This document shows, one piece after another, positions 7,293 to 14,478 of a stretch of 22,597 nucleotides of DNA. The stretch is from a virus. The notes beneath the pieces were generated by a model that was not told the origin of the DNA, did no database searches, and saw only the letters and a program-made list of their open reading frames with translations. The stretch spans positions 1 through 22,597 of the IMG/VR virus record IMGVR_UViG_3300010296_000101; one strand, given 5' to 3'. Made by a program: the position numbers and the translations under genes. How positions within the stretch are numbered: position 1 is the first letter of the stretch; each line of letters starts with the position of its first letter.

Positions 7293-7658
7293 ATGAGATT
7301 TGATGAACTGAACGAACATAACCACTTGATGTTTGCCATCAAGCACTACGAGAACCCCCAGTCTGTGACGGTGGACGACTTCATGGAGGACATGAAGAAG
7401 TTTAAGTATCTCAAACGATTACTTAAACGCTATCACAGTTCTGGGGTTCTTAGAACCAATCTTATATTGAATCACTTGATTGTTCTCTTCAATGTATTTG
7501 GTGATGGTACTCTCCCTCTGCTCATGTACAAGTTGGAACGAGAGTATTGGTCATCTTTGAAGACCTTTGTAATCTATCTGAATCGTTATCCTGACGGTGG
7601 GACCCTGGACATGGTTCCTATCGACACACTAATAAAAGATACTCTGGACAAACTGTGA
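7293..7658 (+). CDS. conserved-looking cyanophage hypothetical protein (121 aa)
   Basis: 121 residues, helical, beginning MRFDELNEHNHLMFAIKHYE, with basic and hydrophobic helices (MKKFKYLKRLLKRYH, LILNHLIVLFNVFG). I recall similar proteins in T4-like marine phages but know of no function. No catalytic motif or confident membrane segment is seen. Its stop overlaps the GTG start of the next gene (GTGA), so the two are probably co-translated. Confidence 0.75.
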   Translation: MRFDELNEHNHLMFAIKHYENPQSVTVDDFMEDMKKFKYLKRLLKRYHSSGVLRTNLILNHLIVLFNVFGDGTLPLLMYKLEREYWSSLKTFVIYLNRYPDGGTLDMVPIDTLIKDTLDKL

Positions 7659-8035
7659 TCAACGAAGACGCTCCTACTAATTCAGTTGGTACTGGTGCTG
7701 AGACTGCCCTTCCTCCGTCTCATGAACCACCAGGTATCACCAAGCTTACTCGTAAGAAACCAAAGAAGCGTCGCTTTGAAAAGTCTGTCGGTGAGATGTT
7801 GAAGACTGAGGAGTTGCAGGAACATGGTCCTGCAAACTACCTCCCCTTCCGAGTACAGTACGATGATGCCCAAGACTTTATTCTCTATGGCAAGTCTGAG
7901 GCACAAGTAAAGATTGAATTGAGAAAGATGTATCGCCCAGAGGTGGCGAAGAAGTTCAAGGTAACCAGACTTTACCCTAACCAAGTTATAAAATTTTATT
8001 GGGATAAACGTCAACAAGCGTTGCAGGCACAGTAA
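7655..8035 (+). CDS. hypothetical protein (126 aa), GTG start
   Basis: 126 residues starting with GTG at 7655, chosen because GTGA overlaps the previous stop and no ATG lies nearby in frame. The first 35 residues are Pro/Thr/Gly-rich and likely disordered, then comes a basic patch KLTRKKPKKRRFEK (about 30-43). The C-terminal part has a mixed alpha/beta look (YLPFRVQYDDAQDFILYGKS, VTRLYPNQVIKFYWDKR). The basic patch could bind nucleic acid. Function unknown. Confidence 0.7.
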   Translation: MINEDAPTNSVGTGAETALPPSHEPPGITKLTRKKPKKRRFEKSVGEMLKTEELQEHGPANYLPFRVQYDDAQDFILYGKSEAQVKIELRKMYRPEVAKKFKVTRLYPNQVIKFYWDKRQQALQAQ

Positions 8036-8036
8036 A

Positions 8037-8501
8037 ATGGCATTCGGTCTTGGTAAACTTCAAGTCCTGGAATCTAAACTAGACATATACGAAGACTTGT
8101 CCAAAGAGATGTTGGATAAGTTGGAACGAGCTGTCACAACTATATCTGACAACAGTAATAAGATTGCCATCGTTCTCGAAAGGCATGAGAATAGACTCGA
8201 TGAGGGTGAGCGTACTAACATGACTATTATTGAAATGATTAAAGATCATCAGAAGTATGATGATCGTATGTTTAAGGCCATGGATAGTAAGTTCAATGAG
8301 TTAGATAAGAAGGTAGAAAGAAATACTAAGTTTGTTATTGGTGCCACTGCTGTGCTCGCAACCATCGTGACGATCGCACAGGTGGCAGTCCCCATCTGGA
8401 CAAGGGTGGCATCTCCTGCTACACTGACAGGCAGTGGAGTGCTTGGTCATGCTGGACGAGATGTATATCTCCCGATTGTCGTGGAGACTAGAAAAGTTTA
8501 A
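8037..8501 (+). CDS. coiled-coil protein with one membrane segment
   Basis: 154 residues. Residues about 8-96 are a long charged helix suited to a coiled coil; residues about 98-120 (FVIGATAVLATIVTIAQVAVPIW) form one clear transmembrane helix; a short tail follows. The coiled-coil-then-anchor layout resembles XhlA-like or lysis-accessory membrane proteins, but no direct motif supports that. The last 53 bases overlap the primase gene in another frame, which raises the question of whether the tail is conserved. Confidence 0.75.
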   Translation: MAFGLGKLQVLESKLDIYEDLSKEMLDKLERAVTTISDNSNKIAIVLERHENRLDEGERTNMTIIEMIKDHQKYDDRMFKAMDSKFNELDKKVERNTKFVIGATAVLATIVTIAQVAVPIWTRVASPATLTGSGVLGHAGRDVYLPIVVETRKV

Positions 8502-9438
8502 GAAGGTCAAGAACGGACTCTACAACTTCCGTTGTCCATACTGTGGTGACTCACAGAAGCATAAGAACAAAGCACGAGGATACTTCTTTGAGATGAAGGG
8601 TCGCTATGTCTACAAGTGTCACAACTGTGGCATGGGTAGAACGCTGCCTAACTTCTTGAAGGACATCGATCCTACCACGTACTCTGAGTACCAGATGGAG
8701 AAGTATCGTCAGGGTAGAACTGGTAAGGGTACAGTCACCGCTAACCCAGTCATTCCTGATAGCAAACCACACTTTGCGAAGAAGGATGTATCAGGTCTTA
8801 CATGCATCACGGACCTAAATAATGCACATCCCGCCAAGCAATACCTGATCGACAGACAGATACCTGAGGAACAACTCGGTAGGTTTTTCTATGTCGATAA
8901 ATTCAAGAGGTGGGTCAACACACAGAAACAGACCTTTGAGAACTTACAGAACGATCGACCTCGAATTATTATCCCTCTCCTTCGCGAGGACGGTACTTGG
9001 TTTGGATGCCAGGGTCGCTCTCTGGCACCAAAGTCGAATCTACGATACGTTACTATAATCTTTGATGATCACCTGAAACTATTTGGGTGCGACCAAATCA
9101 ACTCTGAGGAAACTGTCTATGTCACCGAAGGACCCTTCGACTCCACTTTCATTAGGAACTCTGTCGCTATGTGTGGTAGCGATGTTGACCACCGCACTCT
9201 ACCTTATCGAAGTAGGGTCTGGATCTTCGACAACGAACCGCGTAACCGACAGATCGTGCAGCGGATTGACGCTGCCATCGGAAGCAAGGAGAAGGTGGTT
9301 ATCTGGCCAAGGGAAGTAAAACAAAAGGACATCAATGATATGGTGTTGGCAGGATTGAATCCTTCTGATATAATTAAACGCAACACCTACTCTGGTTTAG
9401 AAGCCAAACTAAAATTCACAGACTGGAAACAAGTATGA
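8449..9438 (+). CDS. gp61: DNA primase, T4 gp61-like
   Basis: 329 residues from the ATG at 8449; an ATG at 8461 and a GTG at 8434 are alternatives. It makes RNA primers for lagging-strand synthesis with the gp41 helicase. The N-terminal zinc ribbon has C29/C32 (CPYCGDS) and C57/C60 (CHNC). The Toprim catalytic region shows the EGPFD glutamate motif at 227-231 and the metal-binding IFDNE at 259-263. The length is close to T4 gp61. The ATG lies 53 bases inside the preceding gene, and the stop overlaps nrdA (ATGA), tying primer synthesis to dNTP supply. No truncation is seen. Confidence 0.92.
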   Translation: MLDEMYISRLSWRLEKFKKVKNGLYNFRCPYCGDSQKHKNKARGYFFEMKGRYVYKCHNCGMGRTLPNFLKDIDPTTYSEYQMEKYRQGRTGKGTVTANPVIPDSKPHFAKKDVSGLTCITDLNNAHPAKQYLIDRQIPEEQLGRFFYVDKFKRWVNTQKQTFENLQNDRPRIIIPLLREDGTWFGCQGRSLAPKSNLRYVTIIFDDHLKLFGCDQINSEETVYVTEGPFDSTFIRNSVAMCGSDVDHRTLPYRSRVWIFDNEPRNRQIVQRIDAAIGSKEKVVIWPREVKQKDINDMVLAGLNPSDIIKRNTYSGLEAKLKFTDWKQV

Positions 9439-11726
9439 GCACTACGGTTGTAAAGAGAGACGGCACAGTTGAAGAACTTACTCTCGATAAGATTCATGTA
9501 ATGGTAGAACATGCTTGCAAGGACCTTGCTGGTGTGTCTGAAAGTCAGGTTGAGATGAATGCTAACCTGCAATTCTTTGATGGTATTGCTACGGCTGATA
9601 TTCAAGAGATCCTGATTCGTTCTGCTAATGATCTGATCACTCTTGACGCTCCTAACTATCAGTATGTTGCTGCACGTTTGCTCCTCTTCTCACTGAGGAA
9701 GTCTGTGTACTGGGACCACCCTGACAACCATCCGTCTGTCTATGACCAGGTGGTGCGTGGTGTTGAGTGGCAGGTGTATGATGCTGACCTCCTGAACTAT
9801 TACTCTAAGGAAGAGTGGGAAGAACTGGATGGTTACATCGATCACGATCGTGACTTTCTGTTTACATATGCTGGACTGAGACAGGTCACAGATAAATATC
9901 TGGTACAGGACAGAAGCAGTGGGCAAGTCTATGAGACCCCACAGTTCATGTACATGTTGATCGCTGCTACTCTGTTCGCACAGTATCCCCACGACACCAG
10001 GATCGAATATGTCCGACGATACTACGACGCAATCAGCAGACACAAGATCAACATTCCCACACCTATCATGGCGGGGGTTAGAACTCCACTTCGACAATTT
10101 GCGAGCTGTGTGCTTGTTGATGTTGATGACACCCTCGATAGCATTTTTAGTTCTGACATGGCTATCGGTTATTATGTTGCTCAACGCGCAGGAATCGGCA
10201 TCAACGCAGGCAGAATCCGTGGCATCAACAGTAAGATCAGGGGCGGCGAGGTTCAACACACAGGTGTTGTACCATTCCTCAAAAAGTTTGAGAGCACTGT
10301 CAGATGCTGCACTCAAAATGGCATCCGAGGTGGAAGCGCGACTGTCCACTTCCCAATCTGGCACCAAGAAATAGAGGACATCATCGTCCTTAAAAACAAT
10401 AAAGGAACGGAGGACAACCGTGTTAGAAAACTCGACTACTCAATCCAGATTTCAAAACTATTCTATGAGCGTTTCATCTCAAACGGAGAGATTTCACTTT
10501 TCAGTCCTCATGATGTCCCTGGCCTTTACGATGCTTTCGGGACTGACAGCTTTGATTGGATGTACATTAATTACGAATCAGACGATCGCATTCCTAGAAC
10601 AACAGTCAACGCCCAAGCACTTATCCTCGACCTTCTGAAAGAGAGATCTGAGACTGGTCGTATCTACCTGATGAACCTGGACCACTGCAACTCACACTCA
10701 TCCTTCAAGGATAAGGTGAACATGTCCAACCTGTGTCAGGAGATCACTCTCCCTACTGATCCTATCAATCACATCGATGAAGAGGCAGGTGAGATTGCAC
10801 TGTGTATTCTGTCTGCTATCAACGTTGGTAAGTTGAAGAGTCTGGATGAGATGGAAGACCTCGCTGACCTTGCTGTTCGTGGTCTCGAAGAACTCATCGA
10901 CTACCAAGACTACCCCGTCAACGCAGCACGTCGTAGCACCCTCTCTCGTCGCTCCCTAGGCATCGGTTTCATCGGTTTGGCACACTACCTTGCCAAGAAA
11001 GGTTTTAAGTATGAAGATCCCAGTGCCTGGCAAGAAGTACACAAACTGACAGAATCATTCCAGTACAATCTTCTGAAAGCATCCAACCAGATTGCTATCG
11101 AGAAGGGACCATGTGATGGTTTCGCACGTACTAAGTATCATGATGGAATCCTCCCCATCGATACATATAAGAAGGAGGTAGATGAAATCGTAGCACCTGA
11201 GTATCAGTATGATTGGGATTCTCTACGGGATTCTATCCAGAAGCATGGACTCCGACACAGCACACTGTCGGCACAGATGCCATCGGAGAGCAGTTCCGTT
11301 GTGTCAAACGCAACCAATGGAATCGAACCACCTCGTGACTTCCTGTCCATTAAGAAGTCCAAGAAAGGACCTCTTAAACAGATTGTTCCGCAATACAATA
11401 CATTGAAGAACAACTACACCTTACTCTGGGACATGCCTTCTAACGAAGGATACATTAAGATCGTTGCTGTTATGCAAAAGTTCTTTGACCAAGCGATCTC
11501 TGGTAACTGGTCTTACAACCCGACTCAGTTCCCCAACAATGAGATCCCAGTCTCGGTTATGGCACAGGACTTCCTGACTACATACAAGTATGGTTGGAAG
11601 ACTTCTTATTATCAGAACACATACGACAACAAGAAGGATGAAGACAACGTAGAGGAGCAACTCCAAGCATTGCTTGCTGATATTGATTCAGGAAGCGAAG
11701 CAGACTGCGACGCATGTAATGTCTAG
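9435..11726 (+). CDS. nrdA: class Ia ribonucleotide reductase, large (alpha) subunit
   Basis: 763 residues, full length. It reduces ribonucleoside diphosphates to deoxyribonucleotides with NrdB. The N-terminal ATP-cone (VVKRDGTVEELTLDKI) carries the allosteric region. Active-site residues are present: C225 (FASCVLV), N432-C434-E436 (NLCQE) and C457 (ALCILSA). The radical-transfer tyrosine pair is in WKTSYYQNTY near the C-terminus, and the thioredoxin- or glutaredoxin-reducible pair C758/C761 lies in DCDACNV. The ATG overlaps the primase stop. The stop lies inside the start of a small ORF that leads to nrdB. Having the full Cys set suggests an active enzyme. Confidence 0.97.
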   Translation: MSTTVVKRDGTVEELTLDKIHVMVEHACKDLAGVSESQVEMNANLQFFDGIATADIQEILIRSANDLITLDAPNYQYVAARLLLFSLRKSVYWDHPDNHPSVYDQVVRGVEWQVYDADLLNYYSKEEWEELDGYIDHDRDFLFTYAGLRQVTDKYLVQDRSSGQVYETPQFMYMLIAATLFAQYPHDTRIEYVRRYYDAISRHKINIPTPIMAGVRTPLRQFASCVLVDVDDTLDSIFSSDMAIGYYVAQRAGIGINAGRIRGINSKIRGGEVQHTGVVPFLKKFESTVRCCTQNGIRGGSATVHFPIWHQEIEDIIVLKNNKGTEDNRVRKLDYSIQISKLFYERFISNGEISLFSPHDVPGLYDAFGTDSFDWMYINYESDDRIPRTTVNAQALILDLLKERSETGRIYLMNLDHCNSHSSFKDKVNMSNLCQEITLPTDPINHIDEEAGEIALCILSAINVGKLKSLDEMEDLADLAVRGLEELIDYQDYPVNAARRSTLSRRSLGIGFIGLAHYLAKKGFKYEDPSAWQEVHKLTESFQYNLLKASNQIAIEKGPCDGFARTKYHDGILPIDTYKKEVDEIVAPEYQYDWDSLRDSIQKHGLRHSTLSAQMPSESSSVVSNATNGIEPPRDFLSIKKSKKGPLKQIVPQYNTLKNNYTLLWDMPSNEGYIKIVAVMQKFFDQAISGNWSYNPTQFPNNEIPVSVMAQDFLTTYKYGWKTSYYQNTYDNKKDEDNVEEQLQALLADIDSGSEADCDACNV

Positions 11727-11895
11727 ACAAGTTACAATCACATTATCCAAGGCACTCCAAGAGGAATTCGATTCCTACTTGGAGTGTTGTAAATCTTTGG
11801 GGTGTTCCCCAAGGATTAATTCATTTCTATACTATGAGTCAAACTACGGCACGAGCACAGATGGGAGTAACGGTATTCAACAGCAAGAAGGTTGA
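11719..11895 (+). CDS. small ribbon-helix-helix-like ORF between nrdA and nrdB
   Basis: 58 residues. The pattern fits an Arc/CopG-type ribbon-helix-helix protein: a beta strand MSRQVTITLS, helix A KALQEEFDSYLECCKSLG, a turn CSPR and helix B INSFLYYES. Such proteins dimerise and bind operators. Its ATG overlaps the end of nrdA by 8 bases and its 3' end runs 62 bases into nrdB (35 if nrdB starts at 11861). Two hairpins lie inside the coding region, so the sequence could instead be a structured RNA with a chance ORF. If real, an autoregulator of the nrd genes is a reasonable guess. Confidence 0.45.
   Translation: MSRQVTITLSKALQEEFDSYLECCKSLGCSPRINSFLYYESNYGTSTDGSNGIQQQEG
11753..11786 (+). other. 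15-bp stem-loop in the nrdA-nrdB junction
   Basis: CACTCCAAG then AGGAAT pair with ATTCCT and CTTGGAGTG around a TCG loop, with one bulged A at 11777. The 15 base pairs in 34 nt make this one of the strongest hairpins in the window. No T-tract follows, so it is not a simple terminator. It may control nrdB translation, mRNA processing or stability, or be a DNA palindrome. Confidence 0.7.
11795..11814 (+). other. second stem-loop upstream of nrdB
   Basis: CTTTGGGG pairs with CCCCAAGG (one G-T pair) around a TGTT loop. It ends 19 bases before the ATG at 11834 and uses up the only AAGGA near that start. The following ATTAATTC is AT-rich but not a T-tract. Confidence 0.6.
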
Positions 11896-12997
11896 CACGA
11901 AAAAACAACCAATGTTTTTCGGAGCACCTCTTGGGATGCAACAATATGCAGAGTTCAAGTATCCTGACTTTGACAAACTAACTCAGACACAACTTGGTTA
12001 CTTCTGGCGTCCAGAAGAAGTCTCTCTCCAAAAGGATAGAGCAGACTATAAGACATTGAATACCCAACAGAAGCACATCTATACTTCTAACTTAAAGTAT
12101 CAGATCCTTCTGGACTCTGTGCAAGGTCGTGGACCTGGCATGGCATTCTCACCTTACTGCTCACTGCCTGAGTTGGAAGGTGCCATGGGTGTGTGGCAGT
12201 TCATGGAACAGATTCATTCTCGTTCCTATACTCACATCATCAAGAACGTGTACCCCGATCCTTCTGAGGTTCTGGACACCACTCTGGATAATGAGAAGAT
12301 TATCAAGCGTGCTGAGTCTGTGACCAAAGCATACGATGAGTTCCTTGAAGCAGCAGGTGACTGGGCACAAGGTACTATGTGGCAGTCTGACTGGAAGGAC
12401 TCTCCTTCTTCTCAGTGGACACTTCGTGATCTTAAACGTAAACTTTATCTTGCTGTTGCCAATGTCAATATCCTGGAAGGAATACGCTTCTATGTTTCTT
12501 TTGCTTGCTCTTTTGCTTTTGGCGAGCTCAAACTCATGGAGGGGTCCGCAAAGATCATTTCCCTCATCGCCCGTGATGAGTCACAGCATCTGGTCCTGAC
12601 CCAGAAGATCTTGAAGAAGTGGGCAGACGGTGACGATCCTGACATGCAGCAGATTGCAGCAGAAGAAAAGGAGACTGTTCGTCAGATGTTTGCTGTCGCA
12701 GTTGAAGAAGAGAAAGAGTGGGCGAACTACTTGTTCACTGAGGGTAGCATGATCGGTCTTAACGAACGACTGCTGTCTCAGTATGTGGAGTGGATCGCCA
12801 ACCGTCGCATGAGATCGATTGGTCTCGCTCCCCTGTATGATGTCCCTGCTAAAAACAATCCGTTACCATGGACAGAGCACTGGCTAAATAGCAAAGGGCA
12901 GCAGAACGCTCCTCAGGAAACTGAGATTGAGTCCTATGTAGTCGGGGGAATTAAACAGGATGTCGGAGCAAGCACCTTTGCAGGATTCTCACTCTGA
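11834..12997 (+). CDS. nrdB: class Ia ribonucleotide reductase, small (beta) subunit
   Basis: 387 residues. It holds the diiron-tyrosyl radical that starts catalysis in NrdA. Visible features are the radical/iron segment EQIHSRSYTHIIKNVYPD and the second iron-ligand helix ARDESQHLVLTQKIL; the C-terminal tail that docks on NrdA is present (GASTFAGFSL). Two starts are possible. ATG 11834 has no close ribosome site, and ATG 11861 gives MGVTVFNSKKVDTKKQPMFFG, which matches the usual beginning of phage NrdB better. Two hairpins lie just upstream. Its last 38 bases overlap the next gene. Confidence 0.95.
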   Translation: MSQTTARAQMGVTVFNSKKVDTKKQPMFFGAPLGMQQYAEFKYPDFDKLTQTQLGYFWRPEEVSLQKDRADYKTLNTQQKHIYTSNLKYQILLDSVQGRGPGMAFSPYCSLPELEGAMGVWQFMEQIHSRSYTHIIKNVYPDPSEVLDTTLDNEKIIKRAESVTKAYDEFLEAAGDWAQGTMWQSDWKDSPSSQWTLRDLKRKLYLAVANVNILEGIRFYVSFACSFAFGELKLMEGSAKIISLIARDESQHLVLTQKILKKWADGDDPDMQQIAAEEKETVRQMFAVAVEEEKEWANYLFTEGSMIGLNERLLSQYVEWIANRRMRSIGLAPLYDVPAKNNPLPWTEHWLNSKGQQNAPQETEIESYVVGGIKQDVGASTFAGFSL

Positions 12998-13436
12998 TCC
13001 TCGCAACGAGGAAGATTACGATACATGGGAGTATGGTACTGAACCACTCCCAGGTGATACAACATGGCACTATGAGTTCGAGCACCACTGGGGTGGGGAG
13101 CGGACACAACTCCAAAAGATAAAGGGGTGGATCTCTAAACAGAAACCACCCCTGAATACAATCTTAAAATACTTGTTCTCCTACGTTGAAAAATGGTACT
13201 GGGATGGCAAGGTACAACAAACGATGTCTGGTGTTGACAGACAGATAGACGAATTGCAGGAAACGTGGGATGAGCAAAAAACCATGGAAGAAGAATACAC
13301 AACGGAACCGTCCGAGGTGGAGGGACTCGACACAATCAGTGTCAAGTATAATTGGCCTGGACCCGATCAGTGGTACAAGGGACCACTTGAAGTTTTTGAA
13401 GAACTTGAAGGACGACCTAAGGAGACCAGGGACTAG
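12960..13436 (+). CDS. acidic, tryptophan-rich hypothetical protein
   Basis: 158 residues, strongly acidic, with many Trp and Tyr residues (DTWEYGTE, WHYEFEHHWGG, EKWYWDGK, WPGPDQWYKG). The middle looks helical, possibly coiled coil (about 80-115). No catalytic motif is recognised. It overlaps nrdB by 38 bases and is probably translated from the same mRNA. A Trp-rich acidic protein could be a protein-binding inhibitor or a DNA mimic, but this is speculation. Confidence 0.7.
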   Translation: MSEQAPLQDSHSDPRNEEDYDTWEYGTEPLPGDTTWHYEFEHHWGGERTQLQKIKGWISKQKPPLNTILKYLFSYVEKWYWDGKVQQTMSGVDRQIDELQETWDEQKTMEEEYTTEPSEVEGLDTISVKYNWPGPDQWYKGPLEVFEELEGRPKETRD

Positions 13437-13472
13437 GATGAGAAAACGGTAATTTGTGATACATTTGAGTTG

Positions 13473-13480
13473 TATAAATA
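13473..13480 (+). promoter_or_regulatory. T4-type late promoter, exact TATAAATA
   Basis: Perfect TATAAATA in a 79-base gap, 35 bases before the ATG at 13516. It starts the cluster of very small genes that ends at the terminator at 14417. Confidence 0.75.
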
Positions 13481-13483
13481 GTA

Positions 13484-13503
13484 ATGTCATGTTAGTATGA
13501 CAT
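13484..13503 (+). other. 7-bp stem-loop at the predicted late transcript start
   Basis: ATGTCAT and ATGACAT are inverted repeats around GTTAGT, beginning 4 bases after the late promoter. A T4-type late start would fall at about 13486, so this could be a 5' terminal hairpin protecting the mRNA. Confidence 0.45.
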
Positions 13504-13515
13504 CACGTTCATCCA

Positions 13516-13716
13516 ATGGTATCTCTACTGTTGGCTTTGACCTTAGCCCATCATCAAGACGGTTCCCCCTATGGGTGGCACATGTCATGTGAAAGGTTCC
13601 TACAACAACGAATTGAAATCCTTATGGATGACAATTTGGATCGTCGATCAAAGTATAACCTTATTGGTTATCTTAAATCGAAAGTAGAAGGTCGTTGCGA
13701 CGGTACTTATACCTGA
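13516..13716 (+). CDS. small protein with hydrophobic N-terminus
   Basis: 66 residues. The first 11 residues (MVSLLLALTLA) are hydrophobic and resemble a short signal sequence or half a membrane helix. The rest is charged, with two cysteines (MSCERF, GRCDG). First gene after a perfect late promoter. Function unknown; small exported or lysis-related peptides can look like this, but there is no specific evidence. Confidence 0.6.
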   Translation: MVSLLLALTLAHHQDGSPYGWHMSCERFLQQRIEILMDDNLDRRSKYNLIGYLKSKVEGRCDGTYT

Positions 13717-13740
13717 GGACGCAAGTAAATCGCGGAACGG
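13717..13740 (+). repeat. spaced repeat GGACGCA-N10-GGAACGG, copy 1
   Basis: First of two 24-base units with identical 7-mers at both ends and exactly 10 bases between. It starts one base after a stop codon (13716) and ends 12 bases before the ATG at 13753. Confidence 0.5.
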
Positions 13741-13752
13741 AGCGTTCATCCC

Positions 13753-13923
13753 ATGTTAGAGTTACTGCTCTACTCACAAATGGCCTGTGCAGATGCTGAT
13801 GCATTACTGTTCAGGATCAAAGCAAACAAATCAGAACTATCTCCACAAGTGGTGGTAGAACTGGTAGAGACCGTAAAGGAATCTGTGCCTGAATGTGATT
13901 TCTATTGGGACGCACACGATTGA
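13753..13923 (+). CDS. 56-residue small protein (MLELLLYSQ...)
   Basis: 56 residues, beginning MLELLLYSQMACADADALLF and ending ECDFYWDAHD. The N-terminal helix is hydrophobic with a cysteine; a second Cys sits near the acidic C-terminus. I recall similar short proteins with a WDxxD tail in other cyanophages, which supports it being a real gene, but no function is known. Its 3' end lies within copy 2 of the spaced repeat, while copy 1 lies just upstream of its start. Confidence 0.6.
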   Translation: MLELLLYSQMACADADALLFRIKANKSELSPQVVVELVETVKESVPECDFYWDAHD

Positions 13924-13931
13924 AGGAACGG
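13908..13931 (+). repeat. spaced repeat GGACGCA-N10-GGAACGG, copy 2
   Basis: Second unit, 191 bases after copy 1 with the same 10-base spacing. It spans the stop codon at 13921-13923, so its first half encodes the end of the small protein and its second half is noncoding. Confidence 0.5.
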
Positions 13932-13993
13932 GGAACACGGATCCACCGAAAGGTGAGAAGGTTAATTTTTCCATTCATTCAGGAGTTACTATC

Positions 13994-14137
13994 ATGCTGA
14001 ATCTTTACAGCGAGCACACCGCCTATCGCGGCGTACCTACCTCTGCCCGTAAGGTCAAAGAGGAAAAGGAGACCAGAACTGTTACCATGAACTATCGTGG
14101 TATGGTTTACACCAAGCAAGTGGAGGTCGCAAAATGA
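13994..14137 (+). CDS. small YRGxxY-motif protein, possibly DUF4278-like
   Basis: 47 residues from the ATG at 13994, which has AGGAG at 13981-13985 (8-base spacing). A longer in-frame reading from 13895 lies in the previous gene and is unlikely. The C-terminal part reads TVTMNYRGMVYTKQVEV, resembling the YRGxxY core of the cyanobacterial DUF4278 family; an earlier AYRGVP gives a second YRG. No function is established. The stop overlaps the next ATG (ATGA). Confidence 0.65.
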   Translation: MLNLYSEHTAYRGVPTSARKVKEEKETRTVTMNYRGMVYTKQVEVAK

Positions 14138-14253
14138 AGACTACTAATTGGCTACTTGTTATCAAGCAACAAGAGGTCAAGAAGAAGAAACTTCACGACG
14201 CTCAACTTTGCTTTGCTGGTCACTGCTCTTCTACTACCAATAGGAGCAGGTAA
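14134..14253 (+). CDS. 39-residue basic ORF
   Basis: Short ORF starting at an ATG that overlaps the previous stop (ATGA) and ending directly before the next ATG (TAAATG). The product is basic (KQQEVKKKKLHD) with two Cys residues (LCFAGHC). Support comes only from the tight spacing; it could be a spacer ORF used for coupling. Confidence 0.4.
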   Translation: MKTTNWLLVIKQQEVKKKKLHDAQLCFAGHCSSTTNRSR

Positions 14254-14418
14254 ATGTGGAAGGTCAGATTACATTATGATCAACAAGACCTTCCCGAATA
14301 CGATCCAGAGAAACACGATCCAGATAAAACCTTCGGGTTCATGACGTATCGTGGAATACACTACGCCAAATGGGTTGACTTAAAATCCAGAGGCACCAAA
14401 AATTGGAACGTCAGATAG
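14254..14418 (+). CDS. second small YRGxxY-motif protein
   Basis: 54 residues, with FMTYRGIHYAKWVDLK in the middle. This is the same YRGxxY core as the gene at 13994, with a different N-terminus rich in Asp/Pro (LPEYDPEKHDPDK). The ATG follows the preceding stop directly. Its TAG stop is part of the terminator stem. The pair suggests duplication of a small DUF4278-like module. Confidence 0.6.
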   Translation: MWKVRLHYDQQDLPEYDPEKHDPDKTFGFMTYRGIHYAKWVDLKSRGTKNWNVR

Positions 14419-14441
14419 AGGGGTTGTACCCCTCTTTTTTT
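14417..14441 (+). terminator. Rho-independent terminator
   Basis: An 8-bp stem AGAGGGGT / ACCCCTCT with a TGT loop is followed by TTTTTT. It overlaps the stop codon of the previous gene and separates the small-gene cluster from talC. An AT-rich TATATAAAG at about 14449-14457, just downstream, could be a -10 region for talC, but no good -35 was found. Confidence 0.9.
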
Positions 14442-14478
14442 ATGCTACTATATAAAGTAACCTCTATGGTCCGAACCA

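Noticed and set aside
9896-9902. TAAATA-like string inside nrdA
   Set aside because: Internal to a conserved coding region, not an exact TATAAATA, and no nearby gene start.
9690-10367. 225-residue open frame on the - strand
   Set aside because: It is antisense to the conserved NrdA active-site region; the product is Val/Ser/Cys-rich with no domain. Treated as a shadow.
11828-11833. TATACT as a -10 box directly before nrdB
   Set aside because: No matching -35, and the sequence abuts the ATG; only weakly consistent with the alternative start at 11861.
13724-13931. CRISPR-like array from the GGACGCA/GGAACGG repeats
   Set aside because: Only two copies, short matching blocks and no spacer series; reported as a simple spaced repeat.
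14156-14344. 62-residue frame with hydrophobic segment overlapping the YRG genes
   Set aside because: It begins with a non-ATG codon, overlaps two better-placed ORFs and lacks a ribosome site.
14424-14456. TTGTAC with TATATA/TATAAA as a talC promoter
   Set aside because: The spacing is 19-21 bases and the -35 lies within the terminator stem; too weak to call as a feature.
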